From contig NW_020312259.1 in NCBI RefSeq assembly GCF_002999335.1, positions 124,001 to 188,000 on the forward strand: DNA of 64,000 nucleotides, read 5' to 3'. The DNA is from Cyclospora cayetanensis. Lineage: Eukaryota > Apicomplexa > Conoidasida > Eucoccidiorida > Eimeriidae. The notes under the pieces were generated by a model, which was given only the letters and a program-made list of their open reading frames with translations, made no database searches and was not told the origin of the DNA. The position numbers and the translations under genes were made by a program. Positions 1 to 12,710 of this stretch are shown one piece after another; within the stretch, counting starts at the first letter, position 1; each line of letters starts with the position of its first letter.

Positions 1-1297
1 TGCAGGAAGCTTGTGAAAGGTGATGTTTCTTTTGACCTCCTTCGATAAAAGCCTCTGGAGTCCTTTTCAAGTAGGGGATGCCAGGTGGGAGTTAAATTTC
101 TGGGTTGCAGAGGGAACGAGTATGAACTAAGAACAAATGACAAAATGACAGCTGAGGCTGCGACCTTCATTGCTTTTGAGGTTTAGACGTTCTTGCATTG
201 AAATGACCGTGAGCTATGCACGTTAGAAAGAAGCAGCGAAAGGTATTGAAGAGAGGAACAGGTCTGAGCTATGCAGTATACAGGCGGTACCTGTACACCT
301 CGAAAATGTGTGTAGTGGATACCCTACCAGATCATTTCATTTCAGTTTATGATGACAACCATATGGAATGGGTATGAAAAAACTGCCAATTGTGGAAGAG
401 AAACCAAAGGAAAGCAGTCCATTCTCTGGTTGAACTCCCGCACGTGATCCATTTTGTATCATGAACTACTACGCGAACCCTTGAGCTTTTAGCCTCTCAG
501 ACTAAATGGTATTTTGCAAGTTGAGTATTGAATAGGATATTACACATAACATGTTAAAATGGGGACTTCTACTCAGAACAGAGGAAGCACAACTTGCACG
601 TGTTACAATCAGCTGACTGCTGGAGAAACCTGGCCCATCTGAAAACAATTAAGCGAAAAGGTTTCGCGAATCGCATTTCATGAGCGAAGAAGTGAGTGGC
701 TAGAGTGAACAACCGTGGATAATAGGAAGTGCTTCTCGAGAAACAAGATGGTGCAAAGTGCTGACCCTTGCAGGTGAGGCGCTGAGTCCACGGAAATTGT
801 GGGGCATAATTAATGGTTTTGCGAGCATCTTGAAGTCTTACGCTCAACATGTAGGAGCTAGGCTAGAGAGCTCATTCCTTGCAACTGAACCGATCGGGTT
901 GCGTTCGAGGTTAGGTTCGTGATGGTCACCATAAATGGACCACGGGGCGGCCCCCCCGATTAGCCTTCAAGGTTCTGGGCTAATACTCCTGATCCTTACA
1001 GCTGTTTAAACTCTTTATTTTAGCATATAAACACAAGATCAATGTGCTTTAGTGATGTTAGAAAGTCTGTTCCTCTGAATTCTTCATATTACCAGAGCGT
1101 CTACTCTACTTTGAGCAGCTCCAGTGTTTAATTGTGAATCCTATGCCCCAAACATTTTGTCACCAGCAGCATGTACACTCGCCACTAGACAGCGATTCAT
1201 TTCATTTATCCATATTTAGGGAGTTGCTTTGCCTGGCTTTGGGGCCCCTAGGGGCCCCACCTTGCCCCTGCAAACAAGAAAGACTGCACCCAAGACT
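1..1297. other. no gene assigned, left edge
   Basis: I find no exon here that resembles a known protein. The open frames are short, lack a credible composition and are not joined by obvious splice sites. The stretch probably holds the 5' flank and promoter of the SNM1 gene. No particular promoter element can be recognised. Confidence 0.5.
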
Positions 1298-4200
1298 ATG
1301 GATGATTTCCAAGGACATATTGTAGCTGGAACCAGCCCTTTATTTCTTGTTGACCTATTTCGAAGGCTCCCCAAGGAAGTTGTCAACGAGCGAAATGCTC
1401 CCAACCGCGGGCCGCGTTCTCACGGGGCATGTGAGCCAGAGTTTGTTTTTTTTCTGTCACACTTTCATTCTGATCATTATTCAGGTCTAGGAAGGCAATG
1501 GAGAAGGGGTCCTGTCTGGTGCTCTACTGTAACAGGTGAGAGTTTAGGCATTGCGGCGCATCTCTGAGGGTTTAGGATTCCTCAAGGGAGAATGCTGCAG
1601 GAGATGTGTCACGTTACACTCCTGCATACAGCATCTTCTCATTGGTTCTGTTGGGAACTTAAGTGTAAGTTTAAGAGTTCGTGACTTAAACATGTTTTTA
1701 GGGAATCTAATTGAAAAGATTCTAGGAGTTCCTTCTAACATGGTTCTGCGGCTACCGATGGGCGAACCAGTGAAGGTTCACGGCATTCAGGTTACTCTCA
1801 TCGATGCGAACCACTGCCCAGGTACATGCTTACCCAAGAAGGTTTAGCCTTAGCTGCTAGGCGCTACGCTCTGTGCCCTAGGGCGTATTTGAACATGAGG
1901 CGCATCCCCCGCACATAGATCGCATGCATAGGAGTCCGAGTATAGGGTGTGGAGCATAAGATTGGGGGGATTGAGTGTACAATTTTTCATTATTCAGGAG
2001 CTGTTATGTTTCTTTTTGAGGGTCCTGGAGTCGGCCGGTGTCTGCACTGCGGCGACTTTCGTTACTGCCCCTCCATGCTGCAAGCCCTCAATCCCAAACC
2101 ATCAGTGAAGTCTCAAGCCCTAGCACGACTTGATAGGGTATACCTGGATACCACCTACGCTGGAGTAAAGACCTCCTTTCCTCCTCAGGAGGAAGTCCTC
2201 AATGCTGCTCTTCAAATTGCTACCAAGGTGGGCTTTTGTGCTTCCTTGCAACGTTGTGGTGGCATGGATCTTCGTGACCGCTGATATCACGTGTAATCTG
2301 ATACGTATTTTCACGGCTAGGCTATCTAGAGCACTTCATTTGCAGCGGCTCAACGAAGGGGCACAATCCACAAAACGCGACTTGCCGTGTCTTGTAGGCG
2401 CTGGAAAAGGCAGGCAGCAAGGGCACTATTCGTTTCCTGGTTGGCACCTACACTATTGGTGAGTGCATGGGGCCGGTACTCGGATTACTTCATTTTCTTG
2501 CTGTTGCCTACTTGATGCTGAATGAATGAAGGCGTCATGAGCAGTGGATTTGCGTTTGTGGGGGCGACGGTCATTGGGCAGGCAAGGAACGAATCGCACT
2601 CCATTTGGCCCGGAAGTTGGATATGCGGATTTTCGTAACGCATCAAAGACGGCGAGTGTTCAGCTGTTTGGAGTTTCCGCCCGAGGTCCTAAAGCCCGAA
2701 CCCTGAAGCGTAATTGTCAACCCTTCCCTATAGAACCGCCAAATCGTGGAGGGGGCTCCTAGTCTCATGGCACACTATTCCTTGGAGTTGAGGCTCAAAA
2801 GTTTGTGCTGCTTTCGTTACAAGGAGTCGAGTGTCTTGGACTTTTTGGTACAGGACTTGGCGTTGTTTGCGGAGTCTCCAGGAGAGGCGCAGGTGGATTT
2901 GGTGCCGATGCATGTTTGCGGTGAGCCCTCTTCCTAAGAGTGCGCATTTAGTCTCTGTGCGTGGAGTCACAGAAGATATTTCGTCTGGGCAGGGCATCTT
3001 AGAGTTCAAGACTTAGGATACAGTGCATCGGGCGTGCAGGTTCGACCTTCCCCCCACGAGGGAACTTCGCGGGTATCCGGCGGCACCTCGAAAACTTGGG
3101 GCTTCCTCAAACAACAAAAGTTGTCGGTAAGGCCTTGACACTACGATTAGAACCTGAAGGTAAAAGGTTACTGTTATGGGCTAAGTCTCCTGTGTGGAAG
3201 GCATGTGCGTTTCCCAGGCTTTGTAGGGACGGGCTGGGCGGTTGGTGCAAAGAACAGCTCCGTGTAAGTTCCGAGGGATGACATAATCCCAATGCCCTGA
3301 CAAATGCTACCAGCAAGCATACCAGTGGCGTGTTCCGTAGCTGGCTATCTGTTTGTGCTCGTGTGCTGCTTATCGCTGATGTTTCCAGCGTGCACCTGCA
3401 TAATCTAACTGCATAAATTCATGTGCGCACACATATGTTCTGTTTGGACATACGATCACGTATGTTTACTTGAATTCACCTTCCTGCTTCTGCGGCAAAT
3501 AAGTATACATACTCAGGGGCACGTGCAACAAGCAAGGCATGAGTATGGATTTTGCAGTCTATACTTACATTCTACTCATGGGCATTCTCTGTGCATCTAT
3601 CTATGCGCATTGAGTTATGGACGGGTGTACTTGCACATATTCATACAAAGGCCGGCCGTCTTCTTGAATAATTGATTCAACTATGTCACAAGAGACGCTT
3701 TGGCTTGTGGTCGGCGGTGCTGAACATTACGCGCTTCGCAATACCTTTAACTGTGCTCCTGCTGCAGCCACGACGAAAACCTCAGCATTTATTTTCTGCC
3801 GTACAGCGAACATTCCAGTCTCTCTGAGCTTGTCGACTTCGTTAAGGCCTTAAACCCCAAAGAAGTGGTTTGTCCCAACACACACTCCCACGCATTGATC
3901 GTAAGCCCCAGCTGGCAAGAGCTGTAAAAAGCAAGAATCGGTGCTCGCGTAGCTACGCTGCAGTACGAGAGCTTGGGGGTATTGCGCACGCAGATACCGA
4001 CGGTGTGCAATCGCGGAGCGACCAGTTACAACCGTCTGTTTCGGCTCTTCAACGGACTGGTAACGCTGCTACTCTGCAGCCCAATCGAGTTCATTGTAGC
4101 GTAGCCTGTGCACATACTAGTTGCAAGCATTGAAAATGCCTATACGCACAAGTGCGCATACGTGTATGTGCCCCATACACAGCAGAGTAAACAATTAGAG

Positions 4201-4662
4201 GGGAGACAAGGTGAGAGGTACCCATTTTGAGCGGGCTCACCAAAGGGCCGCAGGCAGATGCACATACACACCCAGCTTAGGACTCTCTCTGCACGGATGA
4301 TCTCTGTGATTTGTTTTTGTCAGTCCTGATATATTCGTGTTGGTTTCCGTTTGCATATGCAGCTGTCTTCCCCGTGCGAAGAAACAATGCGACACGAAAT
4401 GCGAGAGCGCGAAAAACGAGGGCGAGACAACGGGGAACAGGAGCAAAAGCCAACACAGATGGCAGGGCTCACGGCGAAGATGCAGCAGAGCAGGAGCGAG
4501 GGAAGCGAGCATAAGGCAACATATCGAGCACATGGCCGTGGCCAAACCCAAGTCCTCAGACAAACCTCCATCACTGCATTCTTTGAATCCACAAGCTGTG
4601 GCAAGATTAAATCGCAGAAGCGACAGGTCAACCAAGCGGAACTCATAGTCCTTAGCGACTAA
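1298..4662 (+). CDS. SNM1/PSO2-type DNA cross-link repair 5' exonuclease (metallo-beta-lactamase/beta-CASP), 11 exons
   Basis: Predicted nuclear 5'-3' exonuclease of the DCLRE1/SNM1 family, which digests DNA past interstrand cross-links. Proposed exons: 1298-1535, 1702-1821, 1998-2227, 2398-2458, 2582-2685, 2824-2920, 3040-3126, 3218-3263, 3768-3867, 3994-4059, 4363-4662, giving 482 aa with every junction in phase. Seen directly: the metal-binding HFHSDH motif (residues 55-60), DANHCPG (about 114-120), HCGDF (about 136-140), LDTTY, the VGTYTIGKER segment, and the beta-CASP PYSEHSS motif followed by IPTV. These occur in the same order as in human SNM1A, from which I identify the family. The protein is short and lacks the long N-terminal region of vertebrate SNM1A. 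The last exon ends in a PIP-box-like motif. The start could instead be an upstream in-frame ATG at 1229. The junction at 2685/2824 is the least certain. The family call is firm; the paralogue (SNM1A or PSO2-like) is inferred. Confidence 0.88.
4561..4584 (+). other. candidate PIP box in the last SNM1 exon
   Basis: Codons 450-457 of the SNM1 model read QTSITAFF. This fits the PCNA-interacting peptide consensus Q-x-x-(I/L/M)-x-x-aromatic-aromatic exactly and is followed by a Lys/Arg-rich segment. The exon is preceded by an acceptor ending in TATGCAG at 4356-4362. Its frame (phase 0) matches the donor CTG|GTAACG at 4059/4060. Confidence 0.6.
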
Positions 4663-5520
4663 AACCCCAGCAACTGCAGTAGCTGACTGCTTCAAATCCG
4701 CCAAAATGCCCAATTAGCGACTATTGCAGTAGGGCACTTTCACCCTTTCTCGGGCAATGCTAATGTAAATCCTGTGAACTATTTGGGTTTGCTTTAATAA
4801 ATCTCCGATGTATTAACTTTATGATATCCGTCCTTTGAGAAACTGCAGCAGCGGCTTTGCGGGCATACTTCCTCCCTAAAGCATGCAGCAGCTGCAGCAG
4901 GAACAATTGCAGCAGCAGGATGCAGTGGAACCAGTACCAGTTTCCGTTGCGCGCTAATAGTAATCTCTCATTGCATCAACTCTACCAGCAGCTGTCTGTG
5001 TACATATAAACCTGCAAGCACATATACCTACATGTCATATACACACATACATGCGGTGTATATGACATACTGAATCAGCAGCAGCTGCTGCTGCCTTCCA
5101 CCGGCTGCTTTAACTGCCTCACACGCACGGGCAAGCAAAATATAAACGCTCGTTGCTGCTGTTGCTGCCCCTACCGCCGCTGCTGCTTGACCATCCACCG
5201 CACGAGCAACGGCGGCAGCGGCAGCAGCAAGGGCTGCGGCCACCCCTGCTGCTGCTCTTCTTGCTACAGCCGCAGTCACTGCATGCCCAGTGAGCAAGCA
5301 GTAGCGCAAGGTTGTATGTCGGGCAGTTACACAGGTCTCCGTGCGCCTGTACGTCATTGTGCTTTACGGTTGTTGCCGCTGCTGCAGCCGCATGCTCCAT
5401 TGCAGCAGCAGCTCTTGCTGCCGCCACATGGGCAACCGTTGACGCAGGCTGCCCTCTCGGCACAAATAGGGCGCAGCCGCAGCAGCGATTCGATAAGTCG
5501 CCGCACAGGGAAACACTGAA
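4663..5520. repeat. intergenic stretch rich in interspersed CAG/CTG trinucleotides
   Basis: From about 4845 to 5515 the sequence is full of short CAG, GCA, CTG and GCC triplet runs on both strands, interrupted by unique bases. It lies between the convergent 3' ends of the SNM1 and RAB11 genes. Open frames of about 100 codons exist in several frames on both strands, but they are low-complexity Ala/Cys/Ser/Gln strings, as expected from triplet repeats, so I treat none as a gene. An AATAAA occurs at about 4796. Confidence 0.6.
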
Positions 5521-7426
<1,906 letters not shown>

Positions 7427-9371
7427 TTTCTCTTGAAAACTTAGCTGCTGCTGCTGTTGCTGCAGCCACTGCTGCTGCTGCAGCGAAGGTCAAAGCCGTG
7501 CGGCCGAGGTGATGAGACTTCTGTAAAACAGCTGGTAGGTGGGGCGCCCTGAAGTCCGTAGAAATGTGTGAAATCCGATGCTGCCGCTTTTGCGGCGGCG
7601 GCAGCAGCGCAAATGAGGGAAGCGCACAACAGCAGCTGCTGCTGCGCGAAGGCCCTCAAAGTCCCAATGAATGCCTTAGCGTTTAGGACTGAAGATACAC
7701 AAAAAATACCAACTGCAGTACGCCTCTAAGAATGCCGCTGCAGCTGCTGCTGGCGCTGCTGTTGATGCGCCTGCTGCTATGATCCAAGCTCGTGTCTTAC
7801 TCTTTGAGCAGCAGACACAAATAAGGTATAGTCACAGTTTAGATGCTGCTGCGGCACGGGAGCGCTGGACAGCAGCTTCGGCGAACCGCAGCAGCGGCAG
7901 TGGCAGCGGCAGCGGCAGCAGCGACACGGCAGAAAGAATAGCACCAGCCGGGCTGTCTGTCGAGCTTCCAACGATTGAGATATTCTGTATGAAAACTCAA
8001 ATGCAAAGAGGCTTGTGCTCATGCTACCGGTGGTTGTACTGCTGCCGCGGCCGCTGCTGCTGCTGCCGAGGGATGGCCGCGTTGCTCCACACTGCTGCAG
8101 GCGCAACATTCAGGGCCCCCTTTTTAGTACTTCCATTTCCCTTCTGCTTTCTTTTAAATCATTCTGATATGCCTGCCCGTTCCCATAGAGCCTTACTGAC
8201 TCGATGGGGCTATTTTGACCCCCAAAAGTTTAGTCAAACGAGATGCATTGGGTTCGCCCCTGCTTGTCTCTTACATCCCCGACAAGAGCACGGAAATATA
8301 TCTGTTTCCCCCCGAGGTAGACAAAGGGGCAGACTCAATGGCTATCTAAATAGCCCTTGTGCCTCAGGATCATGCTGCAGCAGCCCTTATCTGGAGACCA
8401 AAACTTGGAATTCTTCCACTGCCTTCATGCGGCAAACCCTAGAGCTTCCCTTGATGCCTAATGTCCTAAAATTGTGCCGACATGCGTTTAGAGCCTGGGA
8501 ATGCAGCGCAGAAGCCAACGCTCTGCGTTTCCCTGGTAGCTGTTGAGCTGCGGGATGGAAAAATATGAATCAGGTTCAGGGTTCACCTCAACTGCCTGCC
8601 GTAGCGGGCTAGGCTACACTGACACACTTCCTCCTACACTAGTTGCATAAAACAAAGACTTAGTAAAGAGCTGACCGACTGGTTTGCCCGTTCATATACC
8701 TTATTTATTGCATTGTAGAGTTAGTTAGATATAAGACGATGCAATGCTGTGTGCATCTGCGCTATATATCATGTACTACTAGCCGTGGGTGCTCGGAGTG
8801 CTTGGAGCGTACGGTTGTGCGTCCGTGGGTGCTCGTTGCCCCTCATACCCGAAACTGTGATGGACTTTGACAGGGAGAGGGGGGACTTCTCTTGAGGAAA
8901 CACTAAATAACACTGTTAGCTTCGTTTTGAGTCTGGGGGTTGTCTCCCTACGAGGGCCCGAGATAGAGCGCTACGTATTTGCTTCGACTTGATTTTGAGT
9001 TCGGTGGCCACCCTCAGCGGCTGAGCTAGAGGCTCACATCAGCTTGCTTTCTGTCAATGAGCTCATCAATTTTGATCGTTTTGGAAGTAGGGCTTGCACC
9101 TTCCATGAGCATGAATATCACAGCGAACATGCACATGATGACATGAACTAGAGAGAATTATGTGAATTATGGCATGCAAGCGGCTCCTAATTCCACGATT
9201 GTTCTGGTTGGCTAGCTGTTATTTTGAATCTTCAAACCTTACCCGAGTTGTGCATACACTTGAAGCTTTTAGAGCGTACGCTAAATAAACATTCGTGCAA
9301 GTCAACGATTATATTTGCCATGATATGTAGAGCGGTCCACATTTGCTGTTAAGAAAGGCGTTTTCTCTTTA
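7427..9371. other. intergenic, CTG/CAG patches, no gene assigned
   Basis: This interval lies between the divergent RAB11 and coiled-coil genes and should include both promoters. CTG/CAG-rich patches lie at about 7443-7490, 7575-7645, 7735-7775 and 8030-8070. The longest open frame (7779-8546, +) runs through two of these patches and has Cys/Ser/Arg-rich low-complexity composition with no recognisable domain. I see no other structure. Confidence 0.5.
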
Positions 9372-10234
9372 ATGGAAGGCTTGGGCGATTTGGATGCATT
9401 TATTGCTGGCTGCGATGCCACAAAAATTAGTGCATTCGTGGAACATGTACACCGGAGGTGGGAAAACAACGATAGAGGAAATCTGAAATGCGTTTATTTG
9501 CTTATTTGTGGTTCACTCTAAAGGTTTTCCGAGGCACAGGCTCAGAAGCAGAAGAAAGTTGAGACTGTTCTGTCCACTATGCACGAGCAGTTACTGCAGC
9601 TATCAGCCGGCAAGAAGGTGCAGCTGAACTCTCGTATCAAAGAACTGCTGGCCTCTTTAAACAAAAGAAGAGACAATGCGGCGGAGGAGCTCGCTCGGTG
9701 TCTAGATTCCGCGCGGGCTAAAAAGCAATCCCTCGTACATTCGTTTCAAGAACAGGAAAAGGCCTGTCAGGTCCGATCTGCAATGCATGGAATTCCAGAA
9801 GGAAAGAAATCACTAATAAACGCATATGCGAAATTCAGGAGCTAGAAAGAGAAATGAAGGAACTGACGCAAGAATATACCATCCGCCAACAAGAGCTGGG
9901 TGAGGTGGTTTTCATGGGGGCAGTCCATCTAAAGTGCTAGGGTGAATTTAAACAGAGAAAAGCCAGAAACAAGCGCTACGGCAATTCTTTGAAGCTGCCC
10001 TGCAGAGGGTCAACAAGGTAAAGGGAGTTCCCGACGTGCCACCGACAATTCTTCTGACAATCGTGCCAATCCTTAAATTTCGCCATGTAGGAGCGCGAGG
10101 CAACTGTCGTTTGTTTGAGGGAGGCAGAAGCAGAAAACCAACAAGCAACACAGATGCTTGTAGAGCTGCTGCTCGCATACGCAGGGCCAGAAGCCATTTC
10201 CAACATAGCTACCGTACAGGCGAATTGGCGCTAA
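9372..10234 (+). CDS. coiled-coil protein of unknown function, 5 exons
   Basis: I do not recognise this gene. Proposed exons 9372-9457, 9524-9770, 9839-9899, 9956-10017 and 10091-10234 give 199 aa, with all junctions in phase and a TAA stop. The first 25 or so residues (starting MEGLGDLDAFIAGC) are acidic and hydrophobic. From about residue 30 to 165 the sequence is dominated by Glu, Gln, Lys, Arg, Leu and Ala with heptad-like spacing, for example SRIKELLASLNKRRDNAAEE and ELEREMKELTQEYTIRQQEL. This predicts a long alpha-helical coiled coil. A less polar C-terminus of about 30 residues follows. There is no signal peptide or membrane segment. Size and shape would suit a kinetochore, basal-body or cytoskeletal component, but that is speculation. 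The donor at 9771 (GTCCGA) is weak. The gene converges with POP5. Confidence 0.65.
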
Positions 10235-10699
10235 ATGGTTCGTACAGCGCATAAACGCTCTGGCAGTCGAATGCGAGGTCCAATTGAAGTGGGTCTTCCG
10301 ACATGGAAGTTTAGTAAATTCACATTCTAATAGGTATAGATGGACTGTCGTATAGGTGCACATAGATTTGCAGATCTGTAAATGCTGGGGATGTGGGTAG
10401 CGCTGTAGATCGTACTAAAGTGTCCATGGTGGCACAGAAGTGCGCAGCTATATGCACCCCATAGTCCATGGTTTTAAGGAGTCACCTATCGACCTGCGAA
10501 CTATACGACCCCGTCTTTCTTGTATAAAATAATGAGCGGTAGCTTCCAAGCTTATCAAATTACAGCAGAAATAAAAGGTGCAAAGACCAGGGTTGCGTTT
10601 CGGGTTCGCCGAGGCAAACAGCGAAGCGAGCCGTGGCTCTCTCTACTCTTCATCCCTCCATTCTTTCCTTCTTCCCTTTCCATATTCATTACGTTGCAT
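10235..10699. other. short intergenic gap between convergent genes
   Basis: This lies between the stop codon of the coiled-coil gene and that of POP5 and presumably contains both 3' UTRs. I see no RNA gene, repeat array or exon. Confidence 0.5.
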
Positions 10700-11722
10700 T
10701 TAGTCAAAGCTCTCCAGCACCTCTGTCAGCTCTTTTAGCTGTCTGGCTAAGGCCAGCTGCATCATCTGTTCTGCGCTTCGACGCGCTTTCAGCAAGGTCC
10801 CTCCGATATGCAAAACGTGCAAACGGCACCCTCGGCCCTCCACTGAGGTAAGGGCCATCAGCACCAGCAACAGCTCCCGCAGATAGCTCTGTGGACACCG
10901 CAGAAATTAAACCAAGACATGGAACGAGAGAGAACATGAAGCAATGCCCTTCAAGGAGATGGCTGAGAATGGAATGGAGGGATCTTCTCACAGACTAGGC
11001 AAAAGCAAACAATATTGCCAGGTATTCGGAACAGCTCCAAATGCATATATGAATAGTCACCCATGCGCATATGTATTTACCCGCACGAACGCCCAAACAA
11101 AAAGAGAGATCCGCATCTATGTACCCACGACTCAGCCGTACTGTTGCCTGCTCATTTTAAAGAATTTTGGCAGCGCCAGGAGGCTCAGAGCTTGACTTTT
11201 GCTTACGCGTGCAACTTGTAGTATGAACGTCCCAGATTCTCTATTTAAGTGCACTACACGGAGATGAGGCAGCAAACATGCTACCCCTACTGCTCCCCAG
11301 CACCCTGATACTGTCTCCTGAAGTGCCTGAGCAAGAAGGATATACAATCAAGGCTTGAATTCAGAATGCGTCCACATGGCAACAGAAACATCTGGGTAGA
11401 CAAGAACAAACTACCTTCGTGATAGCTCGCCCCAGACAGAAAGACATTAGACTAGTATCTAAGGACCCATGGAGGCCTGACAATTGAGTTGAGCTGAAAT
11501 TCAGGCCATTCCAGGCATTGCTAACGACACCACTACCCATAGACATAGTTAGATAGAGTTAGGTAGCTGAATTCAGGGTTACATGGCTAGAGGAGTAGCC
11601 AACCAGGGATAGAACTAGCTGCTCACCTCTGTGAAGGCCTGCAGGTTCCAAGGCTCGCCTTTCCGCTTCGCTGATGTCCATTCCGCCTCCCCCACAATCC
11701 ACCGGCTTTTGCTCCTCACCAT
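10700..11722 (-). CDS. POP5: RNase P/MRP protein subunit POP5, 3 exons
   Basis: POP5 is a small protein subunit of nuclear RNase P, which removes tRNA 5' leaders, and of RNase MRP, which acts in pre-rRNA processing. Exons in transcript order: 11722-11627, 11326-11207 and 10888-10700. All junctions are phase 0, giving 134 aa. Recognition rests on three matches to human POP5 in the right order: the start MVRSKSRWIV against MVRFKHRYLL; a middle exon whose GAVGVACLLPHLRVVHLN aligns with GTFGAAACSIGFAVRYLN; and a C-terminal LHVLHIGGTLLKARRSAEQM against NTLHVGGTIRTCQKFLIQ. It lacks the acidic tail of the human protein, and the segment between strand 1 and helix 1 is shorter. Each exon alone is a small, unremarkable frame, so it is easy to miss. 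A bare start at the initiating Met fits the family, whose conserved fold begins there. Confidence 0.85.
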
Positions 11723-12438
11723 GGACTTGAATCCTAGGCTCTACACCCTAATACGTAAATCGTGTAAGGCCACAGATTTTTTGTGCATTCCAAGCCCTGG
11801 AACTTCGAGAATATTGCTGTGGGTAGCAGTACGACGCATCTAGAGCTCCTTAACCCCTTTTGCAGCGGCTGCCGCCCGTGGCTTTGCTGCTGTCTTTGTC
11901 CCTCTAGGCGCTGGGACTGTTGCTGACACACGTGCTGCAAGCGCGTGCTGTAGCTAGCGAAACGATTCCCACGAACGCAGCTCCCACTGTGTTGCACCAT
12001 TAAGGTGCAGCGGAATCCGTTTCCACCACTAGCAGTAGCTGTGGCTGCTAGCTTGCTCTTAAGATTTGCTGCAGCAGCTAGAAAAGGCGCAGCGGGGACG
12101 CCGAGGGGGCCGAGGAGTAAGAGCGTTACCGCTGACACTTACATCCTCTGTAATGGGCTTAGAAAATAAAGCACGGCATTGATCAACCTTTTCCTGCAGT
12201 ATTTATGGAATGCAACTACTACGGGGCTTGCCGACCCACATGCGAGGGGCCCTATTGCAAGACTCAGATCTTAAACCTTGCTCTACTCACAGTGTGGCTA
12301 TGGGATTGATTCTTTGCGGAGACTTGGGCTGTTTTGCAGCTCTTGAGGGCTCTTGGGTGGGGATTTTGTGGCTTCTTTTCCAACCTACTTGCACTTATGG
12401 GCTAAATAAACCGTACACCCAACCCCCAGCACGAAGTC
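11723..12438. other. intergenic, no gene assigned
   Basis: This lies between POP5 and the 74-aa gene, both on the minus strand, so it should contain the POP5 promoter. A minus-strand open frame across 11734-12138 has Gln/Ser/Ala-rich composition and no recognisable motif. I could not join it convincingly to either neighbour. Confidence 0.4.
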
Positions 12439-12710
12439 CTACCGAACGTTGACCAGCCATCTGTCATGAGGCTTTTTGGTGTAGGGATATGGAATAACCA
12501 CCTGCGGATTGAGTAACCATGGTTTCTGCTTTTTAGAGATGTACTTTGCCAGCAAGGCCTGCGAACACGCTGCGCGCCAACAGTTCGCACGCTTAGGCGC
12601 AAAGCCCTCACCATAGGCTGCAAACACGGGTGTCACACCACTACCCAAAGGCTCAAGTACTCACCAGGGATCGACCGACTTGGCTTAAGAGGAAAAGTCT
12701 GAGCCAGCAT
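12439..12710 (-). CDS. 74-aa basic protein of unknown function, 2 exons
   Basis: I do not recognise this gene. Exons 12710-12665 and 12617-12439 are joined by a good donor (CCTG|GTGAGT) and an acceptor with a T-rich tract ending TTTGCAG, in phase, giving 74 residues. The N-terminus (MLAQTFPLKPSRSIP) lacks acidic residues and could act as a mitochondrial presequence. The body is Lys/Arg/Trp/Tyr-rich with Pro-Tyr-Pro-Tyr and a C-terminal KKPHDRWLVNVR. Composition and size would fit a small mitochondrial ribosomal or respiratory-complex subunit, which is inference only. The final codons overlap a possible donor (TTCG|GTAGGA), so the protein may continue in another exon. Its ATG overlaps the ATG of the plus-strand membrane-protein gene. 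Confidence 0.5.

Noticed and set aside
4060..4104. TAG at 4102-4104 as the SNM1 stop codon
   Set aside because: Possible, but it gives a hydrophobic unconserved tail. A phase-0 donor at 4060 and acceptor at 4362 lead to a PIP-box exon, which I prefer.
7779..8546. 255-codon open frame on the plus strand between RAB11 and the coiled-coil gene
   Set aside because: It crosses CTG/CAG patches that naturally lack stops, has Cys/Ser/Arg low-complexity composition, no domain and no splice context.
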